Positions 1 to 12,633 of a DNA stretch of 64,000 bases are shown here, piece after piece; position 1 is the stretch's first letter, and each line of letters starts with the position of its first letter. The notes beneath the pieces are model-generated. The model was not told where the DNA came from. It worked only from the letters and a program-made list of their open reading frames with translations, and ran no database searches. This stretch comes from Ascidia mentula. Taxonomy: Eukaryota; Chordata; Ascidiacea; Phlebobranchia; Ascidiidae. The stretch covers positions 11,723,001 through 11,787,000 of the forward strand of contig OX387199.1 of NCBI GenBank assembly GCA_947561715.1, written 5' to 3'. Position numbers and translations under genes: made by a program.

Positions 1-504
1 TTCGGATACAGAGAGATGAAAGGATCATTGAACCTAAGCTTGACACTGAATGTTATTTAGGTGTTTGTTGTATGTTTCTTTCACCTTCACAGGTGTGTTA
101 CAATTGACATAATGTGCCTATGTTTGCTAGTGTTGAAAACTCTTGTGTGTGCACCTTTAGTCATGTCTGTATGAAACACCTGATTTCGATTGTTTTCCCA
201 GTCAAACTTTTTGTAAATTTTACTTTTATTGTGCTCAATAGGTCCAAACAATTTGTTTTGTTCCAGCCTTAATTAACATTGATTGTGTTTTTCTCCTTGT
301 TTTCAATAATTGTGCTCTGTGTTATAACAACTCAAATGAATTCAAATAAATGTTAACCCCTACTATTGGAAAGGTGGATATAACTTAACATTACAAGAGA
401 AAATTATTTCACAAATTAGATATGAAAGATATTAAAGTGCATTTTTGTAAAAGCATTGTGGCATTATGTATAATGTAAACTAAAATTTTTATTTGCTGTT
501 TCAG
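1..504. other. Left edge: intronic or unresolved ATG2 sequence
   Basis: The first certain ATG2 exon starts at 505 after a TTTCAG acceptor, so this stretch should be intron or earlier exon. A short open stretch at 3-60 ends in a GT-like donor (TTAG|GTG) and could be an exon. Its phase (one base left over) does not fit directly onto exon 505, which begins in phase 0, so a further exon or another explanation would be needed. I do not call it. Nothing else is recognisable here. Confidence 0.5.
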
Positions 505-3500
505 ATTTCATCACTATTTTATTGGACAAAGGGTTTTTTTACTCCAACTTTTGAGAAGTGTGATGACCAATCTGTTATGTCATTTACTCAGCAGAAATGT
601 CGAGTAAAATCACACACAAAAGAGTTTTTTAGTTGGGAAGATGCATTGTTATCTCAAACACCTTTAAATAATGTGCCTTTAGCCAACAAAAAAACTGACC
701 ATTTTGAAAAAGTGGACATTGGTGAAATTGACCAGTTTCAATCAATTACCAACAGCCCAGAAGTGTCAGGTGCCAATACTAATATGTAGCAACCATAATG
801 CACTCATTGTTTTAAAGACTACTAAAACATTTAGCTTGTTTGTCAAGTAATGTATAAAAAATCAATAGAATGCAATTTGCAATCCTGCCTATCATGCCAT
901 TGAATAAAATATTACTGTTTCTGTTAATTTGCAGGTTGTGAAGTATTTGAAAATTCAAATGAAACCTCTGGAAGCAACATGCCATTTCACAGTCAACCTC
1001 TTGTACCAGATACAATATCTTTTCACTGTGATTTAAAAGTTCGAGTCTTTATTCTGCACTTGCTTCATATAGATCCAGAGTTTAAAAAGCTTGACCAATC
1101 TACTGAAAATCAAGTTTGCAACTTTAATGATTTGACCAACTTTCACTTCCGCTATATTTCTGAAAAGGTCAATTCAGTTCCAAGTGATATTCTGCAATTG
1201 CCTCAAATGTTGTCATGTTCATGTGACAAGTACACACATATTAGGCTGGTGGCTGGTCCAGTTTTTTTGGACCTTAGAGAATCTCACAATTCTCTGTTTG
1301 TTAATACCAAAGTTTCTGGTGGTGTGGGAAATTTGATAATACAAGAATGTTTGGAGAAGGAAAATGATCACTCAAAATTATTCTCATCGGATATACTTAC
1401 CGTTGGGCATGGCAAAACAGAGCCTCAGCATTTAACTGTAACTTTGAACCAGATATATAGTGAAAATTCTAATGATTTATCTTTGGAAGTCAATATACCA
1501 GGTATGTAAAATGTTCATAGCTTTTCGATCAAAACTATGATACAAAACAAATTTGTCCAGAATGGAATTAGTGAGAAAATAAGTTCTGTTGGTTGCAAAT
1601 TTTGATGAATACTTCAGTTTAATGTATTTTGCAATAAATATATTGTAATTGGGAATTGTCATGCAAATATTATTTGAAACAAAAATGTTTGATATATCTG
1701 GTTGCTTAGAATCTCACCTTCGATTAGGCATTGTCTTGTAACAGTGACACCAATATGTGGAATAATATGAATTAAATTAAATTGTTGTTTAATATATTTT
1801 CTGTTTTGTTGCAATTACCAACCTGAAAGAAAATAAGTAATGTGTACATGATGTTCTGCTGACTGGTTTATCTTAACTCTGCTTATTTTGCAGAGGTCAG
1901 AGTGAGCTTTGACCTGAGCATCATTAATAGACTATCATGCATTGTGAATGTATTGCAAGAGTTAGCACATTCACAGCGGGCAAAATATTGTGCTAATCAA
2001 GATGCAAAATTTCAAGATGTGCTTTCCCAACAAGCTTTATTCCAAAATATTATAGCAGAAGTAAATGAGAACTGCCAAAACACTGTAACTATCACCATTA
2101 ATTCAAAAAATGCCGAGGTAATAATGTTTTGAAAAAAAGCATTGTAAATATTCTTTCTTTTAACTGTAATTCTGTGTATTGTTATAGTACAAACATTATT
2201 TTTATATTATGTTAAATAATATTAAGTCATTAGCTAGGCTCAGAAACATTTTTCAACTGAAGATTGTGTTATATGTGTAATGTTTCAGGAGGCAATAGGC
2301 CCAAACTGTAAGCTGCACCCTCACAAAGGGCCACTGTTATTTTACACAATCCGGTCTCATTAGTGCAACTAGGTGACTAAGAACAGTCTTGCCAGCTATG
2401 GGACCTGATAGGTCCACACATTGTTTTTTTTAGGAATTTGTAAATGGTTTAGTATTCATAAGGATTCACATTGTCCATTTTTTATTACTTTTTCCTTTGC
2501 CTGACAACAGCGTGTGGCAAAGTTATTTTTACTGTGCTTTGATTTTCAAGCAAAAGATAATTTTAGGGTGATAAAAACTGTTTTTTTAAAAATAACCAAC
2601 AATTTGCCTCACTAATTATTTGTTATTAGGTATTGTTCTTCTTTCCCATTCCTGATTTACGACCTAATGGAAATAGAAATCCTTTTAAAAAAAATTTGAG
2701 ACCTGACATACTACACATTTATGTAAATGATCTGAAACTTTCAACCTTACAAGGTAATTTACAAGTTAAAGGTGTTTTTGTTTTTAATATTATGTTAGAT
2801 ATAAAATGAACTGGTATTTAGTACCTTTATACCTTGTATCACTTTTTAGGTACGAAGCCAAGCTGTTTAATGGAAACCGTGGATGTTCATTTTGTCATGA
2901 GCCAACTAAAAATACTGTATTCAAATGAAATTATAATGTATGCTATTATCTTTTTATTTGCTAATTCAGTGTTAAATTCTGAAAACAAATAGAAAAAGCA
3001 CCCTGATTAAAGTATGTTAAACTGTAAATATGCAGTAAGTTCTTATTTTCTGAAAAAATATTTCTTTATTGTCTTACTGTGTTTTTATTTACTGTCATTT
3101 TTTTAGAACCCCACTGCCAATTTTATTGGTTACCAAAAAGAAAGACAACTTGGACCAGCCTGCGATTCACGTTTGTTATTATCCGTGTAATCAGGTTAAA
3201 ATTGGTTTTGCATCATTTTAAAATGTTTTAGGTAAAAAGAAGCTCCAAGTATTACAACTATGACTATAATTTGGCAGCAAATATGGTCAACTTTCATAGC
3301 ATGACTGATACAAAACAAGCATTTGATTTCAAAAGCAGGCATGTGCCAAAAGAATTTTCAGACAGCACTCCCTCCCCATTTTCAAAGCGCCGTGTTATTT
3401 ACAATAATGAAGAAGTTAAACGACCAGGTTAATTATTTTAATTGTGTTATGCTAATTATTATGTTTGTAGCAATAATTATGTTTTGTAGGAAACCATGAG

Positions 3501-6500
3501 GAGATACAACAGTTTATTGAACATTCTTTACAAACAGCGCAAATAGCAGTGTATTTCAAAGTACCCTCAATTGCAATAAATTTGCAATCGAAAAGCACAT
3601 TTGAGTCTCTCTATAACAGGCTTTGCAATGATTTACCTCTTTGGCAACCAATCTTTTCCTCCCATAGCAACACTGCTTTGTTTAGAAATTCTAAAAACTT
3701 ACAAGTTGATTTGGACGAACAGGATGTTACAGATTCAGACATGTTTTTTACTTTTGAGTCAAAGTAAGTTTTTTTTATGCCCACATGCACTTTAGATTGT
3801 AGTGTTATTAAGATGTTATCACCGGTTTTGCCAACAAACTTAACAAATCCATGAATTATCCAAACATAAATAAACAACAATGTAAACTTTGTTGCCTTGC
3901 CTGCATCTCGCTAAATATAAACTTTGTTTAAAAAAAACAGTGTACTGGCAATTTAATTAAAAAAAGTTCAATAGGAGTTCATTTAAAAATGTGAATATGA
4001 ATTTTCAATGTCTTGTAGTGATTACTTCTATTTGTGGTTGCAATAGAAATTTTCAATATTTTGTATCTAGTTAAATGCATTTTGTTTACTGTTTGTAGCC
4101 ATGGTTCTCAGTTTGTTTCTGATGATGAGGATGAAATAACAGCAGATGACTCTTCAATGCACAATAAATCTTTCAGTCACAGCAAGAGTATGCTTTCAAT
4201 TGTGCTTGATATTGGGTCTGGTAAAGTGGCAATTAATTGTAATAATTCAAATGAAACTGACCCAACTACAAACTGCTTACTGTTAGAGGTAAACTATTCT
4301 GCTATTAAAGTTTTAAGTACAGATAAATCCTGTGAATTCGGTTGATTGGAATTCAATTTGTCTAAGAGATTTGTCAGGATTGTGCAAAGACATTTGTTGC
4401 AAACCTCATTTTGCGTGATTAGTAAGATATTGGAAAAATCATCTTAATTCGACATAGCTGAGACATCTGTGTAACTTAAAGATCCAAAAGACCTTTGCAA
4501 GTGTGTTTGTAACTTTATGCACTGATCACCACAGAAGCATTCTGTGATAAACATAACAATGACATGTGATACTATACAAGCAGAATCAGGCAGTTGTTAT
4601 TACAATCTGTTATGCATATACATGTAACTGATATGTGGTTAGGTATGTGGGTGCACAGTTGAAGCAGACAAATTCTTGAAAAAATTGCAAATCATTTGTA
4701 CCTCCAGTTTCGTTGGAAATAGGCCAATTTCCAGATTAACCAAATTATAAATACACCAATTTTACTGTAATAAAACTTTTAAATCTCTTTTTTTGTACAG
4801 TTTATCATTCCTATACATTATCTTTTGTTGGTTTTATTTGATTTATGTATATCACAATTACTAAGAATATTATTAAACTTTTAAATTTGGACATGTTTAA
4901 GCTTTAGCCTAGAGATTGTTATGTTCATATGGGTGCCTTACATGTTTGGCACAAATGAATTTATTTGTAATATTATTACATATTTTAGGTTGTTGACAGT
5001 AAATTGTGCACAGTTTTACAATATCATGGAAATGAAAAGCTAGACTATGTTTCCTTCCATGCAAAAGAAATTTGTATACATCAAAAAGTAAGCACCCTTG
5101 TTTTAGCTACAGCACCCTGGCTTTTATACTATTAAAGGGGTATGTTAAAATATTTCGAAACCAATCTAAAATATGCAAATGTATTATATAGTTAATTAAG
5201 GGTTAAGGTCATTAAAACTCACGAGACAAATAGAAAAATTGGCCACAATTATACTTACTTTTGTTAACACTGAAAACTGAAAATAGGTTTTGACCATCAG
5301 GTATCATGAGTTTAGTATTCATGTTTTAGCTTGCTTCTGAGATGAAAGACCTGAACTCCCTTCTTGAAAATGAAATAACGTCTTCATTTGAGTTAATTGT
5401 TGCACCATCTACAAGTAACATTACCATTTTTTGTGTTTTCAATGTACATTTCAAAGTCTTTTGTGTAACTTATTGTAGGTGGAAACAAACAAGACAACAT
5501 GCTAACATTAGCTTTAAGAATTGACATGGAAAGTAAGCAAGCCCTCAACCAATGTTTATTTTCATGTTTAATTTCACAAGCATCAATTAAGCATACGTTC
5601 GTTCCTTCTGGTGAATCTTGGTTTGAGCAGGTATTCATGATCGCTTGTAAAATAGCACGAATGTAAAATAAAACTACTAAACTGTGTCATATACTTTTAG
5701 TTGTTGCATTTTTTTGATGTTTCTGACACTCCAATAATGGGATATGAACTACCATCAGTTTTGACTGAAACCCATCTTCATGTTCAAAATTCTGCCATCT
5801 GCTACAAACCAAAATTTATGTCTCCACCTCTGTTGGCTGTGGTTACTATTCAATCTCTATCCCTCTCCTCAAATGTAGTAGCATTTTCACCACATTCCAT
5901 ACTGCAAGTAGTCATTGACAACATGGCAGTATATATTTGTAACAGGTCTTTTTTGTTTATTTAAATAACAGAAAGTATTTGAGTGCATCAATTTGTGTTT
6001 TCATCATTGCATTTTAGTGCTTTAGATGGAAATGGGGTGTTTGTACCAGTGCTAGATGTAAATGTACTGGAGATTGCATTGAAACTTTGCAAGCAAAATC
6101 AGACCAACATAGACCAAACTGGTAAGACTTCGGTGGTAATATTCATTCCTATTAACCCTGTATTTAAATCCTAATGGAAATTTAAGTCTAAATACATTTT
6201 TATTCTGAACAAAAACTAACTTTTCAAGTATTTTATGCCAGTGAAAAAGGTTTTGAATGTGCCTAATGTAAAGTTACAGCTTGTGTCTGCACCTAAACAA
6301 CTGACTTCTTCGGCCCCAAATAATCCAACTTATGAAACAAACCTATCACATTTTTTACAAATTATTTTTTTAAATTTACCCAGAACCAGTTAAATTCCAA
6401 CTACCAGTTGTGGACTTAACAATTTCCAACAATGAAGTAAATCTTCAAACTTGTGCTGATTCCTTGGCAGTGCTTGGAAGATTAATAACATATATGTCAA

Positions 6501-7182
6501 TGGATGGTGATATTGCTTTTGCGAAAAAAGCTCCACCTACTTTTGATACAACTCAATTGTCAAGTGGTGGTACAAACAATGAGGTGATTTTTTTCTTTTT
6601 CAATTATAAGTTTTTGAAATGAGTTTTTCTATAAAATATGTACTTATACGTTTGGGAACTTATAAATTACTATTTGTAAATTTGACTAAAAAGCATTTTT
6701 GTTGGACGTACACACATACTCTTACTCATAAGACAAAAAAGTTACATATATCATAAACTTATACTTATTTTAAATCTCTCGGTGATCCACTATCTGTAAG
6801 TTGAGCATAACAGCAATGGATGTGTAATAAATGGAAGTGGGATATAAAAAACATGCTCCTCACAATGCAAGGTTTATTGATCTGGAATATTGCCAAATAT
6901 AACCTGTGTTGCCAAAATATGGTGCAGTTTGTTCAGTTCCAAAACTGTTTGGGTAAATATGTACCAGAAAGTATTGTCCCAGATCTGGCCTTTTATTTAC
7001 ACATTTCCAGCTCTGTTATCTGTGGGGTTTATCTGTACACTGGTGCAGGTATATGTCATTTTTTTGTTCCAGACTATGTTAGAATCTTGTGATATAAGTT
7101 ACAGCGATGCTGTGTCTGATTTAATGGCCGATGCAATGCAGGATGTACAGTTTAAGTCAAACATGCAGAAAAAACCAGAGAA
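505..7182 (+). other. ATG2: ATG2 exon block A (middle of the protein)
   Basis: Exons read from splice sites and phase: 505-769, 935-1501, 1894-2117, 2630-2753, 2850-2937, 3107-3194, 3232-3427, 3490-3763, 4099-4288, 4989-5087, 5330-5414, 5479-5630, 5701-5945, 6018-6121, 6384-6583, 7073-7182. This is the central beta-rich rod, with low sequence complexity apart from short conserved islands (for example LYNRLCNDLPLWQP at the exon from 3490). An acidic serine-rich stretch (DDEDEITADDSS) follows in the exon at 4099. Several exons are under 100 nt, and introns range from 37 bp (3195-3231) to about 700 bp. The 37-bp intron is unusually short; reading through it would give stops, so it is likely real. 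Confidence 0.88.
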
Positions 7183-10100
7183 GTAAGTGATTGTGTATTA
7201 AGAGGGCTTTGTTATTAATAAAGTTTTATTCTACTTTATATATTTACTTGCATACAAGGCAAACCTTGACATTTAAAGTTTTTTCAAAAATTGAAAAAGT
7301 GCTGAAGCCAAGGGTGGAATTCATAAACCCCGATGAAGGGTCAGATTAGTTGATCCGATTCAGTTTTCATTGATCCATGTTCATGATCAGAATGACGCGT
7401 TTTGATCCATGAAGTTGATCCACCCCTTGAATTTAGCATTTAAAATGTAAAAGTGAGTGGTTAACAAAGGACAGCAACATTTACCAACCAAATTAGTCTG
7501 ACTTCCTTGTTTCCCTTATGTTCCATCTTTCAGCAAAAACTCAGACCACTACCCAGCCTGCGTAAAAAAGCTACCGCTGTCAATACAAATCGCCACAGAG
7601 ACCAGTAACCATACTTCCTGTCGAAGTAGTGCAGTTTGTTGTCTGCACAATCACTGAACCGTAAAAAATATGATACAAATTCGTGTTGTATCATGAAACC
7701 CCGATTAAAACTGTGGTTGATTCAGGATCAGCTATTCTGGGTTTATGAATTAACTGATCAGGGTTTATGAATTCCATGCTAAGAGTCATTATCCACAAAT
7801 AGTGGACTCAGACACCACAACTCATCCCAAGTAAAAACTTAAACCAGCAGACAGAGATGTTTTTAAACACTGGAATATAAAAACAGTTATGTGATCTCAT
7901 TCTTCTTTCAAACCAATATAGCACCAGTTTCCATATAATTAGTGGTAAATACATAGATTAGAAAATTATATTTGTTGATGTAGTTAATGATTTGAGGTTG
8001 TTGTTACTTTATCAAATCTTTGGGTAGTTTTATCTGTTTATGTCTTTTTAAACATTTTGTGTGTAGTGCAAATAAAGTTTCTACATTTTGCAAATCTGAC
8101 CTGCATGAAGAAACTTTCCTTTTTAACAAGGTACTATGTTTGTTGTTGTTTTTTGAAGATTTAGGTTTGCGCTTGTATGCTTTGCCTGCATTTTCTTAAT
8201 ATTCAAAGTAATATAAGACATTTTGATGTAAGTCGCATTGGAAGATTGTGTTCCATGTCCAACCTAAATTCATCAGTTTAACTTATGTTTAAAATTTGTA
8301 TGGTTTAGTTGCTAGCAATGATACTGTTTTTATCAGAATCTGTTGAATACCAACAACTTATTTCACCTTGCTGACTTGGAGACTTTTTATACTTGCATAT
8401 TTGTGCAGTAATTACAAACATTGTTACAATTTATTTTAGGCTGGTGATAACTCAAGTGTTGATGAGTTTTGTGTTGTTGTTGATTCTGAACTGGATTGCT
8501 ACAATCTTGATAGTGAAAACCCAGTGGTGGAGTATTTGGTTAAATCCAATTGTATCAAATCTCCTCTCACAAATTACTTTCTTCCTGTGCTTGGTAAAGT
8601 TGACCAGCTTCAGTCTCCGGAACGGTTTCCAGTACCAATGTACAAATATACAATAAAAGAACTTTCTTGCAAGTGGTCACTTTTTGGAGGAAACGATTTT
8701 TATCAAAAACAATCCACTAGTAGCCCATCATCAAAAAAGCACTTGAAATTTCAAGACTATTACTCCCAATGCAAACCAAGGCAGCATCACAGAGAAAGGG
8801 ACTATTCTCAACTATTGGAGATTAAACTATTGAAGGTTGTGCACACTATTTCATGTTTTGAGTTAACAACTGTACAAACTCACTATTTTTAGATCCGATT
8901 TCGCCATGAGATTTACCATCCCAGTGAAAATTTGTCAGTTAGAACAGTTCTTATTGTTCCTGAGTTTGAAGCATGTGATCGTTTGGAGTCTTCTCAGATA
9001 AATAAAATGCTGTATGGTTTTCACAATCAATCCAGCCCAAAGCAATCCCATTCAAATATGCTTTTGGTAAAAGCAATACACACTCTTCCCGAATCAAATG
9101 CTAAAATTTCTGAATGTCGTTTGTTTGTGTCTTTGCAACCTCTTCGAATAAATATTGACCAAGATACATTGGAATTTTTGACAAGTTTCTTTGAAACAGT
9201 GAACAAGCATTTCCAGGATCATCTATGTTCTGGGCCGCATGATGAATACTTTTTTCTAAGCGAACATAGTCAAAGCAATGGTAATTTTGTCAAATTTTTG
9301 TTTCAACTTTTTTTAATCGTCAAGCCTTTACTTATGCAGCCGAAGGCAATCAAGGAAATGCAAAAATTTTTTTCAAGGAAATTGTGTTTTCACCAAGTGT
9401 ACCCATTCGTTTGGATTACAATGGAAAGCATGTTGATATTGAACAAGTCAGTATATAAATTTTACACACACTGTTATACAGTGCTTGCCATGGCTTATAA
9501 GATCACAAAGCTCCTACTATTTTAATTTAAGGGAACAATTACTGGGTTGTTGAAAGGACTTGGTCAGCTGCATTGTTCTCGGTTGACACTCCGCAAAATA
9601 GTTTACCGTCATGGAATACTTGGTGTGGACAGAATGCTAAATTTTGTCTTGAGTGAATGGACTGAAGACATCTTAAAAAATCAAATTCCTTCAATTTTGG
9701 GTGGTGTTGGTCCTTTGCACTCCTTTGTTCAGTTCTTTCAAGGGGTTCATGATTTAATTTGGTTTCCTGTCGAACAGTTCAAACGAGATGGGCGTATTAT
9801 TAAAGGTCTACAGAAAGGTTCAACTGCATTTGGTATGTAAATGTAGCTTTGTCAGTTTATAAATAAATCCTTACTAAAAATTGGATATTAATGTTTTTCA
9901 ACAATATGTATTTTTATTTAATATTTTGGTCAGGTACATCTACAACCACTGCTGCATTAGAACTGACAAACAGGTTTGTTTGTCTTATTCATGCTGCAGC
10001 TGAAACCACATTTAACATCGTATCCCCTGCAAGTTCAGCTGTGTAAGTTTATTAACACTATTAGTGTTTTGAACCATTTTATTATACTTAATCACTAATT

Positions 10101-10981
10101 CTGGTAATGTAACCCCAATTTGTCAATTGTTTTAGGAAAGCAAAAAGATACTCTTTACAGGCTACTGTAAGTAATACAAAACGAAGAAAACAACCTGTTG
10201 ATTTACGGGAAGGAATAAATAATGCATTAAACCTTGTTCATCATGGTGTTACAGATACAGCAGTTACTTTGGCCCGGGTTGCACATGAGGTATTACTCTA
10301 TCACACTGGCCCTTATTGGTGTTAACAGTGTTAACTCCATTACACTATTTTGGTGTAGATATTTAGGTATCTCTTTCTGGTGTGGTATAAGTGATTTTGA
10401 TCAAGTCATGTTTGTACAATTGGTACATGCAGAATAATTGTGCCCCACATTTAGGGAACACCCCTTTACTTTACAAGTATTCAATATGTTCAAGCAAATA
10501 GTAGTTTCAATCATGACCTTGTGAGTGACAAAAGAACAAGGCGAGGTTAATGGCAAATTATTTTCAGAATAACAAGGCTTCATAATAAACATTTCAAAAA
10601 TTGACCTGCAATTTCTAACTAAACATTATAAGGGGGGATTATTCATCTTGTGATGTGCTCTAATTAAAGTTATAGTTTAATTTCTTGTGAAAAATGAAAT
10701 TTGTTTTGAATTACTTGCTTTCCAAGTAAAACTAGATTCAATACATTGAATTTTGCCTAAATTTCTTTTTTTTAATTCAGAAATATTTTTAGGAACACAA
10801 TCAAAAAGGTTTGTCAGGTGCTCTTGGAGGCGTTCTTCGTCATATCCCTCCTACACTTGTAAGACCAGTAATAATAGCTTCTGAAGCAACATCCAATGTT
10901 TTAAGTGGAATGCGAAATCAAATCCTTCCAGATGCTCAAAGAGAAGACGAACTAAAATGGAGATCAAATGAATCAAGTTAA
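505..10981 (+). CDS. ATG2: Autophagy-related protein 2 (ATG2), 5'-partial, last 24 exons
   Basis: ATG2 is a rod-shaped bridge-like lipid-transfer protein that moves phospholipids from ER exit regions to the expanding phagophore, working with WIPI/Atg18 and ATG9, and also acts at lipid droplets. The 24 exons give about 1,572 codons ending in TAA at 10979-10981; vertebrate ATG2 has roughly 1,900-2,080 residues, so some 400 N-terminal residues, including the chorein-N lipid-entry domain, lie left of the window. Diagnostic segments are the FPIPDLR stretch (exon at 2630), TCADSLAVLGRLITYM (exon at 6384), the PVPMYKY...WSLFGGNDF block (8440) and the long conserved C-terminus. All junctions are GT-AG with consistent phase. 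The gene converges on LIN28, whose stop lies about 1.65 kb away. No frame breaks were seen. ATG2A and ATG2B cannot be distinguished; a single pre-duplication orthologue is expected. Confidence 0.96.
7315..7776. mobile_element. MITE with TGGAATTCATAAACCC inverted ends, in an ATG2 intron
   Basis: The 883-bp intron 7183-8066 contains a block of about 462 bp whose ends are near-perfect inverted copies (TGGAATTCATAAACCC on the left, GGGTTTATGAATTCCA on the right). It has no coding capacity, and the interior contains GATCAG/TTGATCC repeats close to the ends. I could not find a clear target duplication, so the superfamily is unassigned. Confidence 0.7.
8067..10981 (+). other. ATG2: ATG2 exon block B (CAD motif and C-terminal region)
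   Basis: Exons 8067-8130, 8440-8835, 8893-9280, 9340-9446, 9532-9832, 9934-10042, 10136-10289, 10793-10981. The exon at 8893 holds the Cys-Ala-Asp (ATG2_CAD) motif region, seen as FEACDRLES. The next exons carry the family signature IFFKEIVFSPSVPIRLDY and GLGQLHCSRLTLRKIVYRHG. The last four exons carry GGVGPLHSFVQFFQGVHDL, PVDLREGI and GMRNQILPDAQREDELKWRS, very close to vertebrate ATG2 C-termini that bind lipid droplets and ATG9. This block makes the gene assignment secure. Confidence 0.95.
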
Positions 10982-11153
10982 CTTTGTTAATTTGAGATTT
11001 TAACACTGTGCCTGTTTTTAAGTAAAACATAGACGTGATGGTGCAATAATTATTTCGGATTTTTAAAACATTTAGTGTACTCCTTACTTGAAAACTTTTG
11101 AAAATGGCCATTTTTGCGCCCAATGACTCAATTACATTGCCCTTTGCCTAGCC

Positions 11154-11381
11154 CAGGGGTCGGCAATCTGTGGCCCACCTAGCAAAATTAATAGCAGCCT
11201 CTTTACAAAAGGCAGTAACCATGCGTGTATTTTTATACAAAATAAGTAGATACTTTAAATAAAATGCCCCTTATTCGTAAGGTTTAACAACATAAACAGT
11301 GGAGAGACTGATATTGTGAGTCCAAAAGACAGACCTGCTGGTTCTTTGTATAGTAGTTGGCTCTGGAAAGACCGTCCCCTG
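11154..11381. mobile_element. hAT-type MITE with CAGGGGTC ends
   Basis: The left end CAGGGGTCGGCAATC is mirrored by a right end whose complement reads CAGGGGACGGTCTTTC. It is a 228-bp non-coding unit. Imperfect 8-bp flanks (GCCTAGCC / ACATGGCC) suggest an old hAT insertion. The same end sequence recurs at 19195, 22056 and 45072. Confidence 0.65.
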
Positions 11382-11984
11382 ACATGGCCCCTTGTAAACT
11401 ATTGACTGCTCTCACGATTCACAGCTTATATAAATATGTAAATTTTGTTGTGGACTGTTTTGGGATTATTATTTCAACAGTACGATTTGTGTGGAATAGC
11501 AATTATTGTGATCATTTTTGAGAACAGTATGATGTTAGTCCACGTTTAGCCCCCATATTACGGTCGAGTATTATTTCCTTTTCGACGATTAGGGTTCATA
11601 GCTACCTTTAAACAGTTTTGTTGACTAGAGAATTATGCAGGCCAGCTAAATTGGAAATGTTGCTTTGGTTACTGATCTATCTGAATCAGGCAAACTTGTG
11701 GCGAACAAAAACTTATTGTTTCCGACAGCAATATAACGTTTCACGAAAAAAATCAAACAATAAAATTTGCTTAAAAAAAGTTTTAAAATTTATTGTGGTA
11801 TTGCAAAACGTTTGTGCGTGATCAATAAACATACCTAAATACAAACATAGATTCTCTTGACCGAAATGTAAAAACAAGTAGGCTAATGCGGCGTCGGTCG
11901 CGAAAGTTGGCCTGTGGATATTGAAAGAAAACCTTGTCTTTCTTCACTGGCTGGTTGCGATTTTTCTGTTATTAATTTCGAATT

Positions 11985-12180
11985 TATTCACATTCCGAAC
12001 GACTTGAATTTTTTAAATTGTATAACATTAAGATAACTGGCATCGCAGCTACTTTTTCCCAACAAGTCGGAGGGAGATACAAAATACCAAGCTCCAGGTG
12101 TGGTTTGAATTTTGGACATAAGGAAGCACAGCGGTTAAGGGTTGCAATATTGTGACCATGACGCACAGGTGCGCGAGCAC
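11985..12180 (-). repeat. Old tRNA-derived SINE copy
   Basis: Read on the minus strand, this shares with the better copy at 42211 the segments TTCAAACCACACCTGGAGCTT (B-box end plus acceptor) and CTCCGACTTGTTGGGAAAAAGT (body). The promoter half is heavily diverged. Length and order match the other copy, which supports common SINE origin rather than a gene. Confidence 0.65.
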
Positions 12181-12561
12181 ATAACGTGCTAGACGACCTA
12201 CAGGTTTACGGAGGGGATTTGCTATTCAGACAAAATGTTATCGCTTTGCATGCTATAGGCCTACGATACGTAAATCGACAGGGCCTTTGCAGTGGCACGA
12301 AAAATCCGAAAGTGGTTGCAAAAAAAACAAAAAGCAGGCCTGACTCAAAATTCGGCGTGGTGTATTGGCGTAATGTAGAAAATTCACACCCTGAGAAAGC
12401 AATGTACAAGTTTACATCAAAAAAACATTTCCTGAGATAGTAGCAAAACGTTGCTTTGCGGACGCGAACAAGAGCAGGGTATGCATGATATACCATAATT
12501 ACATGAAGTATAACAGGATTGCATGATACACCAAAGCTGCAAAATAAGAGATACAAAAGAG

Positions 12562-12587
12562 GAGGTAGATATTTATTGTAGAGGTAG
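12562..12587 (-). promoter_or_regulatory. Two let-7 seed-match sites in the LIN28 3' UTR
   Basis: On the mRNA (minus) strand CTACCTC occurs twice, at 12587-12581 and 12568-12562; each is a perfect 7mer-m8 match to let-7 positions 2-8 (GAGGUAG). An AATAAA lies between them (12577-12572). The upstream site is therefore in the UTR whichever cleavage point is used; the downstream one sits where cleavage normally occurs and may be kept or lost. The promoter-proximal site also has upstream bases (TATAACTTCAAC) able to pair with the let-7 3' half. LIN28 as a let-7 target is established in animals; function here is inferred. Confidence 0.8.
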
Positions 12588-12633
12588 ACAGTTGAAGTTA
12601 TACTACTGCTATACTAATCGTTGTAAAGAAAGT

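Larger units (their letters stand above)
10982..12560. other. ATG2-LIN28 convergent intergenic stretch
   Basis: This contains the ATG2 3' UTR, an hAT-type MITE (11154-11381), unremarkable AT-rich sequence and an old SINE copy (11985-12180, minus). An AATAAA falls inside the MITE near 11257 and could be used by ATG2 transcripts, but nothing proves this. I see no further gene: the small open frames at 11618, 12186 and 12206 have no recognisable similarity or splice partners. Confidence 0.6.

Noticed and set aside
3-60. Upstream ATG2 exon ending at a GTG donor
   Set aside because: Its phase does not fit the next exon at 505 and no intermediate exon could be found.
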